A program made the translations under genes and the position numbers. Of a stretch of DNA of 39,060 nt, positions 1 through 9,251 are shown piece by piece. Source of the stretch: Candidatus Poribacteria bacterium (GTDB lineage: Bacteria > Poribacteria > WGA-4E > PCPOR2b); the NCBI GenBank assembly GCA_022567695.1, contig JADFGN010000005.1, positions 1-39,060 on the forward strand. Reading direction: 5' to 3'. The notes beneath the pieces are model-generated. The model was given only the letters and a program-made list of their open reading frames with translations, did not search any database and was not told the DNA's origin. Each line of letters opens with the position of its first letter. The first letter of the stretch is position 1.

Positions 1-1108
1 TGGCTCGCAAGCCCATCATGGAATTGGATACACCGTCAAAGTATGAGTGCGGAGCAAGCTTATCGCCGCCCAAGTCAAGCGTGCGTATAACAGTTACCTC
101 TGGACTTACTCGCTCGACCACATCTCGGTAATTTGCGAAGAGCTCTTCTTCCGAAGGCAAGCGATTCTGGTCCATATAAAAGTATTCAGTTCGGTAAAGC
201 CCAATCCCTTTGGCACCGTGTTTCTCAATGAGTTCAACCTCTTCGGGAAATTCAATGTTCGCAGCGAGTTCAATGAGTTGCCCATCGATCGTCCGGAGAT
301 CGACCATTCGTAAGGCAGAAAGCTCAACCTCAACGGCGTGATATTTTTCTCCCTCAATCTGATATTCCCGAATCGTTTCGCCATCTGGATGTAAGATGAC
401 GTATCCGTGCGTGCCATCAATGATGACTCGATCGCCCGTCTCTGCCTCCGCGATAGCACTTCCAATTCCAACGACTGCTGGAATGCCAAGTGAACGCGCT
501 AAAATTGCCGTGTGAGAAATCCGCGTACCGACCTCGGTTGCAAATGCAAGAACTTTGGTCCGACGCATCAACGCCGTATCTGATGGCGTCAAATCATGCG
601 CCAAAACAATAACCTCATCATCCAAATTTGAGAGGTCGAGTCGTTCTTCTCCAGTTAACACAGAGATGATTTGTCGCACGAGGTCTTTCACATCCAGTGC
701 TTTTTCACGCAAATATGCATTCTCCGCCTGAGAAAAAGCGTCTATGAATTCATCACCAATGTCAGCAACAGCGGCTTCGGCATTGACACAGTGAGTTTCT
801 ATGTGGTGGCGAATTCGCTCGATAAACATCGGATCTTCAAGCATCATGATATGCGCTTGAAAAATGTCGGCATCATCACGATGGATATCTGTGAGAAGAT
901 GTTGCCGAATCTCACTTAAATCGTTTTTGACCTGCTCCATCGCATGGTGGGATCGATGAATTTCAGCTTCGGTCCGATCGGGTGAAATTCGATGTCGAGG
1001 GGTGTCCACTCGATCGTGGATTCGGAATATTTCTCCAATAGCTACACCAGGAGAAGCTCCGAGTCCAATAAGGCTTATAGATTTTTTTGCGGTTGACTGC
1101 GGTATCAT
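1..1108 (-). CDS. ptsI: Phosphoenolpyruvate-protein phosphotransferase (PTS enzyme I), 3' end cut by window edge
   Basis: Manual minus-strand translation starts MIPQSTAKKSISLIGLGASPGVAIGEIFRIHDR and continues through LAHDLTPSDTALM, EVGTRISHTAILARSLGIPAVVG and AKGIGLYRTEYFYMDQNRLPSEEE, which are enzyme I motifs including the phospho-His region. The frame is open to position 1, so it is absent from the ORF track. Confidence 0.95.
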   Translation of the reverse strand, partial: MIPQSTAKKSISLIGLGASPGVAIGEIFRIHDRVDTPRHRISPDRTEAEIHRSHHAMEQVKNDLSEIRQHLLTDIHRDDADIFQAHIMMLEDPMFIERIRHHIETHCVNAEAAVADIGDEFIDAFSQAENAYLREKALDVKDLVRQIISVLTGEERLDLSNLDDEVIVLAHDLTPSDTALMRRTKVLAFATEVGTRISHTAILARSLGIPAVVGIGSAIAEAETGDRVIIDGTHGYVILHPDGETIREYQIEGEKYHAVEVELSALRMVDLRTIDGQLIELAANIEFPEEVELIEKHGAKGIGLYRTEYFYMDQNRLPSEEELFANYRDVVERVSPEVTVIRTLDLGGDKLAPHSYFDGVSNSMMGLRA

Positions 1109-1277
1109 GGTTGGTAACCCCACTTTGCAGAGCCGATTGAACAGGCTAATTGAGTTAAAACTCGCTTTTGCCACAGGCTGGCGGCACACTCATACTTAAT
1201 TAGATGATGGGATAAAATCGGGACTAATACAGGAGAGATTGCTTTGGGAAAGGTTTGTCGTTAGCTGCGTCGGAAGG

Positions 1278-1547
1278 TTAGCACGATTCTTCAAATCCGT
1301 TCTCTACAAGGGATACCAGCTCTTTGATTGCTTTTTCTTCATCGGGACCATCTACGGTAATTGTGAGTTCTGTACCTTTACCAGCTGCCAACATCATGAC
1401 GCCCATGATACTTTTTGCGTTGACTTTCATAAGCCCCTTTTGGATGTAAATATTAGATACAAACCGATTGGCGGCTTGGGAAAACAAGCCCGCCGCTCGC
1501 ATATGTAAGCCGAGTGAATTGCGGACGATAACCATTTTTTCAAGCAT
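1278..1547 (-). CDS. ptsH: Phosphocarrier protein HPr
   Basis: 89 aa; NSLGLHMRAAGLFSQAANRF contains the active His and KSIMGVMMLAAGKGTELTI the regulatory Ser region. Confidence 0.95.
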   Translation of the reverse strand: MLEKMVIVRNSLGLHMRAAGLFSQAANRFVSNIYIQKGLMKVNAKSIMGVMMLAAGKGTELTITVDGPDEEKAIKELVSLVENGFEESC

Positions 1548-1634
1548 GAAAATCTCACCAATTGTTAGGTGACTCGTATGAAGGGAATTGAAGGTGATAT
1601 GTCATCAAACGCCGGAGAGTGCAAAATGTATTTG

Positions 1635-1806
1635 TGGATTTGTTAATTTGCTTCTATAATGCCCGATCTGCCGCTTTCGCATGCACAGGTTGCCAAATCG
1701 TTGAGATTTAATTCAGATGGTGGGTCAGCACTTTAAATAACATGGGCAAATTGAGACCGCTAACGACTCGGATACGCTGATTGGTGAATAGGGCGCGGCT
1801 AATTTA
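1635..1806 (-). pseudogene. Remnant of a mannose-family PTS EIIA domain (C-terminal part only, frameshifted)
   Basis: Minus-strand translation RALFTNQRIRVVSGLNLPMLFKVLTHHLN, then after a frame change LNLNDLATCACESGRSGIIEAN*. This resembles the EIIA-Man C-terminal motifs (V.xG.NLPML.k.l ... L..la..a...Gr.GI). The N-terminal phospho-His part is not visible. Confidence 0.7.
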
Positions 1807-1818
1807 CAATGAATTTCT

Positions 1819-2826
1819 CTAAATCTCTGGGTGTTCTGAATGAACAATTTCGGGATGAAGCGTTTCTTGTTGCCATTCGTCCATAATGGCTTCACTATTC
1901 TCATGACGCATCATCTTGATGAGTTCTTCATCTAACTCTTTTGCCGCATAGATGCCCAATTTCTTGCCCCATAGGTCCATTGCTGCGGCTTCTATAAGGT
2001 TTGAAATGTTCCTACCGGGACCGACGGGAATGACAACGTGAGGAAGACTTTCGTTATGAAAATTATACACATCATCAACATCGGTGCGGTTATACGGCTT
2101 GTTTTCGTCCCACGGTTCAAGGGTCACAACCAGCTCAATCTGTTTGCGATTGCCCACAGCAATCACCCCAAAGAGCGCGACGACGTCGATAACTCCCAAC
2201 CCCCGGACTTCCATGTAGTGCCTCAAAGGGCGTGGGCGGATTCCAAAGACACGGTGTCCTGACATCCGTTTCAATAGAACGGTATCATCAGCAATCAGGC
2301 GGTGTCCCCGTTGCAAAAGCTCTAGAGCACACTCGCTTTTGCCAATTCCGCTTTGACCAAGAATCAAAACGCCAACGCCAAAGACATCAACCAAATTACC
2401 GTGAACATACTCAGAGGGATCGAATTCATCTTCAAAGAAGAGAAGTAGCCGAGTGGTAAAAACGGCAGATTCAAAGGCGGTTTTTAAAACCGGAATTTTG
2501 TTCTGGTTCCCACTCGCAATCAGTTCCGAAGGTATGTGTAAATCACTCGTGACAACAACGCAAGGTACCGGATATGAAAAGAATTCGCCTAACACCTCAG
2601 ACCGCACCGAAGAGGTGAGGCTTTCTAAGTAACCTATTTCGCCATATCCGAAAATTTGAACACGGTCATAGCCAAAATGCTCGTAATATCCACACAGCGC
2701 GAGGCCGGGTTGATTTGATTCCGCGGCTTTTATCTCTCGGTCTATCCCCTCAATGCCAGCAGCAACCTCTAGCTTGAGTTCGTAACCTGCGTATTTAATT
2801 AGCCTATGGACGGTCATATTTGGCAT
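1819..2826 (-). CDS. hprK: HPr kinase/phosphorylase
   Basis: VLILGQSGIGKSECALELLQRGHRLIADD (Walker A) and MEVRGLGVIDV signature. Confidence 0.96.
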   Translation of the reverse strand: MPNMTVHRLIKYAGYELKLEVAAGIEGIDREIKAAESNQPGLALCGYYEHFGYDRVQIFGYGEIGYLESLTSSVRSEVLGEFFSYPVPCVVVTSDLHIPSELIASGNQNKIPVLKTAFESAVFTTRLLLFFEDEFDPSEYVHGNLVDVFGVGVLILGQSGIGKSECALELLQRGHRLIADDTVLLKRMSGHRVFGIRPRPLRHYMEVRGLGVIDVVALFGVIAVGNRKQIELVVTLEPWDENKPYNRTDVDDVYNFHNESLPHVVIPVGPGRNISNLIEAAAMDLWGKKLGIYAAKELDEELIKMMRHENSEAIMDEWQQETLHPEIVHSEHPEI

Positions 2827-2904
2827 AAAACGAATCTCACACGCTCAATACAAATTTCTAACCCGGAGTTTAATCATCTGGGCAACACAAGATGCCACCT
2901 TGCG

Positions 2905-3474
2905 TTATGTGAAGTGCGGTTCAACCCACCCATATGTTTCACCATCTGTCTCATAGAGCAGGTTAATCTGGTTAGTTTCGGAATTCAAAAAGAGTAATAA
3001 CAAATCACCGGAAATTTGCAATTGCATCGCGGCATCTTCTACGGTCATAGGCTTAGACGCGAACTTCGAAGGTGTCCTGACAAATTGAAGGGGGGCGTCT
3101 GTATCCACTTCTGCGAGTGGCAGTTCTTCCTCGTCATGAAGTTGAGTGATAGCATCGCGTTGGGGCTGCCGATGACGCCAATCTTTCACTCGTTCTTTAT
3201 GGCGGCGAATCTGTTTTTCAATCTTATCCATCACCGTGTCAAGTGATATAAAAAGGTCGTAAGTTTCGCTCTGTGCATGAAACGTCGCCCGCCGCATCGC
3301 AAGTGTTATTTCCGTAAAGTACCGATTCTTTTCATGTTCGATAACGATGTGCAAATCAAGAATCGAGCTAAAAATTCCTTGAATTTTGCTGGCACGCTTT
3401 TCAATATGGCTCCGAATATCGTCTGTAATCTGGAGGTGTCGACCGGTGATATTTATTTGCATACATACCCTCAA
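2905..3474 (-). CDS. hpf: Long-form ribosome hibernation promoting factor (HPF/RaiA); start probably at internal Met MQINITGRHLQ (3462)
   Basis: MQINITGRHLQITDDIRSHIEKRASKI N-terminal domain plus C-terminal dimerisation-like domain (KPMTVEDAAMQLQISGDLLLLFLNSETNQINLLYE). Confidence 0.93.
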   Translation of the reverse strand: MRVCMQINITGRHLQITDDIRSHIEKRASKIQGIFSSILDLHIVIEHEKNRYFTEITLAMRRATFHAQSETYDLFISLDTVMDKIEKQIRRHKERVKDWRHRQPQRDAITQLHDEEELPLAEVDTDAPLQFVRTPSKFASKPMTVEDAAMQLQISGDLLLLFLNSETNQINLLYETDGETYGWVEPHFT

Positions 3475-3540
3475 GCGTATTCAAAATAGATTGATGCTTT
3501 GACGAAACTGCCTTAGAAATTCTGGCAATATTCAACTTCT

Positions 3541-5505
3541 TTACCACTTCCGCTTTCTTTTGTTTGATGAAAGTATTCCTATTTCTTCGCGGTATTTGGC
3601 AACAGTACGTCTCGCCGCGGTAATTCCTTGGGCTTCCAAAGTGTTAGAAATCCCCTGATCGCTCAATGGTTTTGCCAGATTCTCGTTTTGGACCATTTCT
3701 TTAATCTTTTCTTTGACGACTGTTGCAGATATATTCAATCCCGAATCGGTGGAGAGGTCACTGCTAAAGAAGAATTTCAACGGGTAAGTGCCTTGAGGCG
3801 TATCCACATATTTATTCGTTGTGACACGACTGACAGTGGATTCGTGCACGTCGGCCATCTCAGCGATTATTCTCAACGTTAAGGGTTTCAGACCTTTAAC
3901 TCCCTGCTCTAAGAAATCCTTTTGAATCTCAAATACGGCTTCTGTAACTTTTGTTATTGTTTTGCGACGCTCGTTAATACTGCTGAGAAGATCAACGGCT
4001 AGGCTCTTGCGTCTTTCCAACCATTGCTTGGTTTCACCATCTAAGCGGCCTCTACCATTGCGCATCATATTGACGTAAAATGGATTTAACCGTAATCGAG
4101 GCATTCCATCATCATTCGCAGTCACTGCGTATTCGCCTTCAACCTTCTCTATAGTGACCTCCGGTATGATGTAACGCGCCGAATTATTGCTTCTGAGATA
4201 CTTCGCATTCGGATCTGAGAAGTAGCGCCCAGGGTAGAGATCCAGAGTCCCAATCAATTTCCCGGCTTCAATCACCTGATCAATACTAACTTTCAGGTTC
4301 TGAGCAATACGCGGAATTTGATTATTTTTATAATCATCAAAGTGGTTTTCAAGAATCTCTTTGACAATCGGATTATCAATTTGAGCTTCTTTCATCTGAA
4401 TGAGCAGGGCTTCTGGAATTGTCCGAAAAGCGATGCCAGCTGGCTCGAAGTTCCGTTGAATGTAGTAAAGGATGTCTTCGACCTCTTCAACGTCACAACC
4501 CACTGCATTTGCAAGATCTTCAAAGGTAAGATTGTAAAAGTTGAGTTTCCCCTTTTCCTTCTTAATTGTGTAGGTTTGCGCATTGTCCTCATCGTGGAGG
4601 CGCCAAACACTGTCTACCTCTTCCACTGTGAGGGTCGCATCCGGCGAAAGTATACTCTCATTACTTTGAAGGAAAATATTAAACTTTCCATGCTCTTTCC
4701 GAATGAGGAAAATCTGTTTATTATTCTCACTGGATATTGTCCACTCTTTTTCCTTTTCCTTAATCGAAACGGTTACATTTTCAGAAAGTGAAATTGCAAT
4801 CTTTCTAAATTCCGGATGCAACACCTGCGGGATGATTTTGCGGTCTAAATCATTCTCGATTTCTGAATCTATGCTAAACAGCAACCTTCGAGATTCGTGA
4901 GTGAATTTAAGTTCAAGTCTGAGTTTCTTGTCAATTTCCTTCCAAAGACTTTCTGTGAGTTCCTCGCTATCTAAATTATTTTGGAATTTCGGAGAAATGC
5001 TGAACAGAGGCATCTTGAGTTGACCGTCACCATTAAGATTGCCAATAATCTGTTCGCCAATTTTCCGTTCAAGTTCTGAAAAAGGGCTCACAGCCAGTTG
5101 AGCAAGCAGGAACTCTTGTAGGGATTGGGACTGAGAAACATCCGATTGCGGCCCATCCACGTTGTCTGGCTGTTCGGAGACCACTTTTTCGCTTGGACGC
5201 ATCATATCATCAAAACAGTTTTCCCAATCAATATCGGGCTCTTTATCTTCACGGTCCAAAATCTCCTCACGCTCATTCCACTCCGCATCAGGATCCAAAT
5301 CGTCCAAGCTACCTAATTCCTCAAGATCTATTTCTTCTTCTAGAGTTTCTTCTAGCAACGGATTCTGTTGTAACTGTTGGGTCATAAATTGCGCAAGTTC
5401 CAGCCTCGGCATGAGAAGCACTTGGATTGCCTGTTGCAACTTCGGCGTCATGATAATCCGTTGTTGAAGTTGTTGGGTCTGATACAGCCCTAGACCAAGC
5501 CTCAT
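3541..5505 (-). CDS. rpoN: RNA polymerase sigma-54 factor
   Basis: N-terminal region I LGLYQTQQLQQRIIMTPKLQQAIQVLLM, HTH HESTVSRVTTNKYVDTPQGTYPLKFFFSS, RpoN box AARRTVAKYREEIGI. Confidence 0.97.
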   Translation of the reverse strand: MRLGLGLYQTQQLQQRIIMTPKLQQAIQVLLMPRLELAQFMTQQLQQNPLLEETLEEEIDLEELGSLDDLDPDAEWNEREEILDREDKEPDIDWENCFDDMMRPSEKVVSEQPDNVDGPQSDVSQSQSLQEFLLAQLAVSPFSELERKIGEQIIGNLNGDGQLKMPLFSISPKFQNNLDSEELTESLWKEIDKKLRLELKFTHESRRLLFSIDSEIENDLDRKIIPQVLHPEFRKIAISLSENVTVSIKEKEKEWTISSENNKQIFLIRKEHGKFNIFLQSNESILSPDATLTVEEVDSVWRLHDEDNAQTYTIKKEKGKLNFYNLTFEDLANAVGCDVEEVEDILYYIQRNFEPAGIAFRTIPEALLIQMKEAQIDNPIVKEILENHFDDYKNNQIPRIAQNLKVSIDQVIEAGKLIGTLDLYPGRYFSDPNAKYLRSNNSARYIIPEVTIEKVEGEYAVTANDDGMPRLRLNPFYVNMMRNGRGRLDGETKQWLERRKSLAVDLLSSINERRKTITKVTEAVFEIQKDFLEQGVKGLKPLTLRIIAEMADVHESTVSRVTTNKYVDTPQGTYPLKFFFSSDLSTDSGLNISATVVKEKIKEMVQNENLAKPLSDQGISNTLEAQGITAARRTVAKYREEIGILSSNKRKRKW

Positions 5506-5523
5506 TATGTTAGCTCCTTTTGT

Positions 5524-6276
5524 TCATGAATTTAACCTAACTCGTTTGAAATCAAAATCATGTCCGAAGTAAAGTTCTTTTGCCATCTCATTTTCGAGTA
5601 GTTGCTCAGGAGTGCCATCCAACGTGATTTTGCCATCTGTGATTAAGTAGGCACGGTCAACGATTCCAAGCGTCTCTGCGGCATTATGATCTGTAATCAA
5701 TATCCCAAGATTTCGACTTCGTAAGTGGAGGATAAGCTGTTTAATGTCCTGCACGGCAATTGGATCAATGCCTGAGAACGGTTCATCAAGCAAAATAAAA
5801 GATGGCGTGGCAGCGAGGGCTCGTGCAATTTCTGCTCGACGACACTCTCCGCCTGAAAGCGTATACGCCTTACGTTTCGCCAATTCGGAGATCCCCAACT
5901 CTCCCATGAGTTGTTCAACCCTTTGCTGACGTTCCCCTTTGGACATGTTCAGTCCTTCTAGAATGGCCGCGATGTTTTGCTCAATCGTCAACTTGCGAAA
6001 GATGGAAGTTTCTTGGGCAAGATAGCCGATACCAAGTCTAGCACGTTTATACATTGGCAAAAAAGTTATGTCTTGACCATCATAAGTAATCCGTCCAGCG
6101 TTCGGATTAATTAACCCGACGACCATATAGAATGTGGTCGACTTTCCCGCACCGTTTGGTCCAAGCAGACCGACAATCTTGCCCGTTTCAACCTCAATAC
6201 TTACTTGATTGACAACAGTGGGGCCTCGCCTTGTATATCTCTTAACGAGATTATGGGTTTGGAGTTTGATTGACAC
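5524..6276 (-). CDS. lptB: LPS export ABC transporter ATP-binding protein
   Basis: GLLGPNGAGKSTTFYMVVGL Walker A, LSGGECRRAEIARALA signature; between rpoN and lptA. Confidence 0.96.
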   Translation of the reverse strand: MSIKLQTHNLVKRYTRRGPTVVNQVSIEVETGKIVGLLGPNGAGKSTTFYMVVGLINPNAGRITYDGQDITFLPMYKRARLGIGYLAQETSIFRKLTIEQNIAAILEGLNMSKGERQQRVEQLMGELGISELAKRKAYTLSGGECRRAEIARALAATPSFILLDEPFSGIDPIAVQDIKQLILHLRSRNLGILITDHNAAETLGIVDRAYLITDGKITLDGTPEQLLENEMAKELYFGHDFDFKRVRLNS

Positions 6277-6321
6277 GACTTTTCTTCCTCTGCGAATTGG
6301 CGGCTGGACGAATCAAGACGC

Positions 6322-7260
6322 TCACTTTTCTGCGTCCGTATTGCCCTGTTTCGTTTTCTTGCCTTCCTTGTCTTCGGCTTCCGGTTTCGTGCGTTTCACA
6401 CGGACTCTAAACTTAACTTCGCCCTTCCCGGTTTGTTCACCAGTATTCTGATTATAAGTGAAATGCTTTGTTTCCAAGCGATCTTCACCCTGAATCACGA
6501 CGACATTTTCACGGAGGTCTACAGTTTCGTCAATGTGGTTTAGAGTGGCGTGATCACAGGTCGCAAAAATATTCTCATCGCGAAGTTCAACGTTGCCTTC
6601 GGCAACTGTTTGGATGAGTTCATCTGTTTCAACGTTTCTATACATAGTCACTTTATCGCCGTTAAGAAAGCCGGTAGCCCTGATGATTTTTACATTTCCT
6701 TCTGATATTTGCTTTCCAGTGCGGCGCTCATAGATCACATGCTTTGCAAGCAATCGATCTTCATCTTGGGTGACGACGACATTTTCACGCAGATCCACAA
6801 TATCCTCAATGTGGTACAAAATCGCATAATCACAAGTCGCCAAAGCTCCCTTGTCTTGGAGCTCAACGTGTCCTTCAGCAACCGTTTTAACGATGTCACC
6901 TGTCTCAGCATCTTCGTAGAGAGTAGCTTTATCTGCGTTTAGAAAACCACTGGGCAGATTAATTTTTACATGACCAATCAGTATTATTATTCCTTCTTTT
7001 TTCTCATAACGGTAAAAATCTGCGGTTACATCAATGACATCTTCGTCAGCCAAAGTTGCTTTTGCCTGCTGCGGTGTCAATATGTCTTCTTCGGATGCCG
7101 CAGCGACATACTTAAGCGAAAAAGAAATAAACATCAGCCCAAACACACAAAAGAACAACAATTCTGTCGGATGGGTAACGCGTATTATCTTATGGATGGC
7201 TCTGTTGAATATTGCCCTCTCTACCACTGGATGGACTTTTGGAAGCATCACTCTTCTCAT
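6322..7260 (-). CDS. lptA: LptA/OstA-like periplasmic LPS transport protein
   Basis: OstA-type repeats (GHVKINLPSGFLNADKATLYEDAETGDIVKTVAEGHVEL...), N-terminal hydrophobic segment, position next to lptB and lptC. Confidence 0.85.
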   Translation of the reverse strand: MRRVMLPKVHPVVERAIFNRAIHKIIRVTHPTELLFFCVFGLMFISFSLKYVAAASEEDILTPQQAKATLADEDVIDVTADFYRYEKKEGIIILIGHVKINLPSGFLNADKATLYEDAETGDIVKTVAEGHVELQDKGALATCDYAILYHIEDIVDLRENVVVTQDEDRLLAKHVIYERRTGKQISEGNVKIIRATGFLNGDKVTMYRNVETDELIQTVAEGNVELRDENIFATCDHATLNHIDETVDLRENVVVIQGEDRLETKHFTYNQNTGEQTGKGEVKFRVRVKRTKPEAEDKEGKKTKQGNTDAEK

Positions 7261-7906
7261 CCTTTGTGTAAAGTTTAAATTGGATATTTTTCATGGTTAC
7301 AACATCAAGTGAAGGACTGGCTTCCAGTTCTTGACCCACCATCGTTGAATCGCCTCGAACGATGGTTGATTCGTTGGGTGCGTAAAGTTTACCATCCCGA
7401 TTGAGCCAATGGAGTTCATCGGTATAAAGTTTTCCATCTTGGCTAACTCCGACAACGTCATCATAAACTTTAATATCATTGGTTGCTTTGATAATCTCTC
7501 CGCGCTTGCCAGTGATTGTCGATACCGCTTGACCATTTTCAAAAATTTGGACTGTCGGATGCTCAACCCGTACGACATCTGTGAAAAACTTTGCTTTATC
7601 ACCAATGAGTACCCACTTCATGATGCCTGCTTCGGCGTGACTTGTCGAAAAACCCTGTAGCGTCTGTTGAGGTACGCCTTCGGTGGGTTGAGTAACGTCT
7701 TGATTTTCTTTGTTGCAACCGATCGCCTGTAGAATCAGAATAAATGCCGAAGCGATCGACAACAGACGCCTTGAGTTTTCAATCTGCAAAATGATTCGCA
7801 GGATTTTGAGGTTGCGTTTTCCAACGTTCATGCATCCAAATCCATTGCTCTGGGTAGCGACTAATATAAGATTCGATAACCTTAGTGAACTTCTGGGTAT
7901 TGGCAA
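7190..7906 (-). CDS. lptC: LptC-like LPS export protein (start probably internal, e.g. MNVGKRN)
   Basis: N-terminal anchor LLSIASAFILILQAIGC; KGRFFTD-like QVSTITGKRGEIIKATNDIKVYDDVVGVSQDGKLYTDELHWLNRDGKLYAPN; synteny lptC-lptA-lptB. Confidence 0.8.
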   Translation of the reverse strand: MPIPRSSLRLSNLILVATQSNGFGCMNVGKRNLKILRIILQIENSRRLLSIASAFILILQAIGCNKENQDVTQPTEGVPQQTLQGFSTSHAEAGIMKWVLIGDKAKFFTDVVRVEHPTVQIFENGQAVSTITGKRGEIIKATNDIKVYDDVVGVSQDGKLYTDELHWLNRDGKLYAPNESTIVRGDSTMVGQELEASPSLDVVTMKNIQFKLYTKDEKSDASKSPSSGREGNIQQSHP

Positions 7907-8729
7907 TCAAATCCTGTCGTTTATTTCCGCTCTGTTCCAATACGAGTGGTGGCTCAACAATCGCACGATGCGAATCATCAGGCTGGCGAATAATGAAAGT
8001 CGGCAAAATCGTTGCACCCGTTTTCAGCGCGATTGCTACAGGGCCATAAGGTGTATAAGCCGGACGACCAAAAAAATCAACGAAGACCCCATCTGTTTTG
8101 GTGTCCACATCGGCGAGGATACCGATTAACTCATTTTTTTTGAGGCAACGTAGCGCACCTCGAATTGCTCCATCCCGATTGATGCCCGGATAACCAGCCT
8201 TTTCACGATAGGTACTGACAAGCGCATCTAGTCGTTTAGAACGCAACTGACGAACGAGTGGTCTCAAAGGATACCCATTTGCAACGATGCTCGCGGCGAG
8301 AAGTTCCCAATTGCCGAAATGTCCTGTCAGAATAATTGCGCCGTTACCTCGAGCGAGTGCTCGATCGATATGCCCTCTTCCCTCAAAAGCGACAAGCTGG
8401 TGAATCTGCTTCGATGACATCCCCGGCAGCCGCATAAACTCCACAAGGGTTTTCCCCAGATTTTGAAAGCATTGTCGGACAAGCTGTTCAATCTCTAGCG
8501 TGTCTCTCGAATCCAAACTCAAGGCAAGATGCTTGTGGGCAAGCTCTCTTTCATGGGATACAAGCTTAAAGGCAGTTACCGCCAAGGAAGCCCCGATGGA
8601 TAACGCAACCTTCCGAGGGAGCCGAGCAACGCATTGGCTCATCAATCTCGCTGTTAATCCGTAACCGTAGTCTTTCAGAGAACGCCACATCTTTCGACTT
8701 ATTATAGCAAATTCCACACCAAATGACAA
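7779..8729 (-). CDS. Lipid A biosynthesis (late) acyltransferase, LpxL/HtrB family
   Basis: ILTGHFGNWELLA motif, RGAL.CLKKNELIGILADVDTKTDGVFVDFFGRPAYTPYGPVAIALKTGATILPTFIIR. Confidence 0.92.
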   Translation of the reverse strand: MSFGVEFAIISRKMWRSLKDYGYGLTARLMSQCVARLPRKVALSIGASLAVTAFKLVSHERELAHKHLALSLDSRDTLEIEQLVRQCFQNLGKTLVEFMRLPGMSSKQIHQLVAFEGRGHIDRALARGNGAIILTGHFGNWELLAASIVANGYPLRPLVRQLRSKRLDALVSTYREKAGYPGINRDGAIRGALRCLKKNELIGILADVDTKTDGVFVDFFGRPAYTPYGPVAIALKTGATILPTFIIRQPDDSHRAIVEPPLVLEQSGNKRQDLIANTQKFTKVIESYISRYPEQWIWMHERWKTQPQNPANHFAD

Positions 8730-8862
8730 GACATTTTCTCATATCCTCACCGCCTTGCAATAGATGAATACTGGCTCCAGATTAGATCGGAGTTGGAGTG
8801 CAAAACTTGCTTTGCAAAATAAGGATTGAAAAATCTTGAAAATCCTGTTAGGTTTGAGTGGT

Positions 8863-9104
8863 TTGTTGCATCTGGATGGATGACGAATATATGGACAAAG
8901 GGTTCTGATATGCCAACCGCGAGGTTTGCTTTATAGACTAGCGGTTGTCGATAGGAAGATTTATGCCATCGATGGCACTGAAATTTGGCAAGCTCAAGCG
9001 ATTTCAAGAGTGGAAGCGTATGATACTGGATTCAGGGAACCCCAAAGCGTCAACCCGGTAGGAAAACTTGCTACGGTGTGGGGTAAACTCAAAGCAAGAA
9101 ACTG
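8863..9104 (+). pseudogene. Remnant of a Kelch-repeat protein gene (C-terminal end), frameshifted
   Basis: Plus strand: ASGWMTNIWTKGSDMPTARFAL then, in another frame, LAVVDRKIYAIDGTEIWQAQAISRVEAYDTGFREPQSVNPVGKLATVWGKLKARN*. W.k..dMPTaRf and KIYAIGG...vE.YD are Kelch motifs. Confidence 0.7.
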
Positions 9105-9251
9105 ACCAGCAACTCACTCAAATCCAAGCCCTATATGACTTCGGTTGCACGAGGCTTTTCTGTGCTATAAGTGTTGAGTTGAACAAAAATCTTGCCATAA
9201 AGTATGATATGAAAATGTCCTTCAGCCTGTTCGTCGGTGGGTAGCGCGGTA

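Noticed and set aside
106-489. 127-aa minus ORF (MAFQQSLELEV...)
   Set aside because: Out-of-frame shadow of ptsI; the true frame gives clear enzyme I motifs.
4318-4791. 157-aa plus-strand ORF inside rpoN
   Set aside because: Antisense to rpoN; composition fits a shadow ORF.
8747-9007. 86-aa minus ORF
   Set aside because: Lies antisense to Kelch-like remnant; no recognisable motif.
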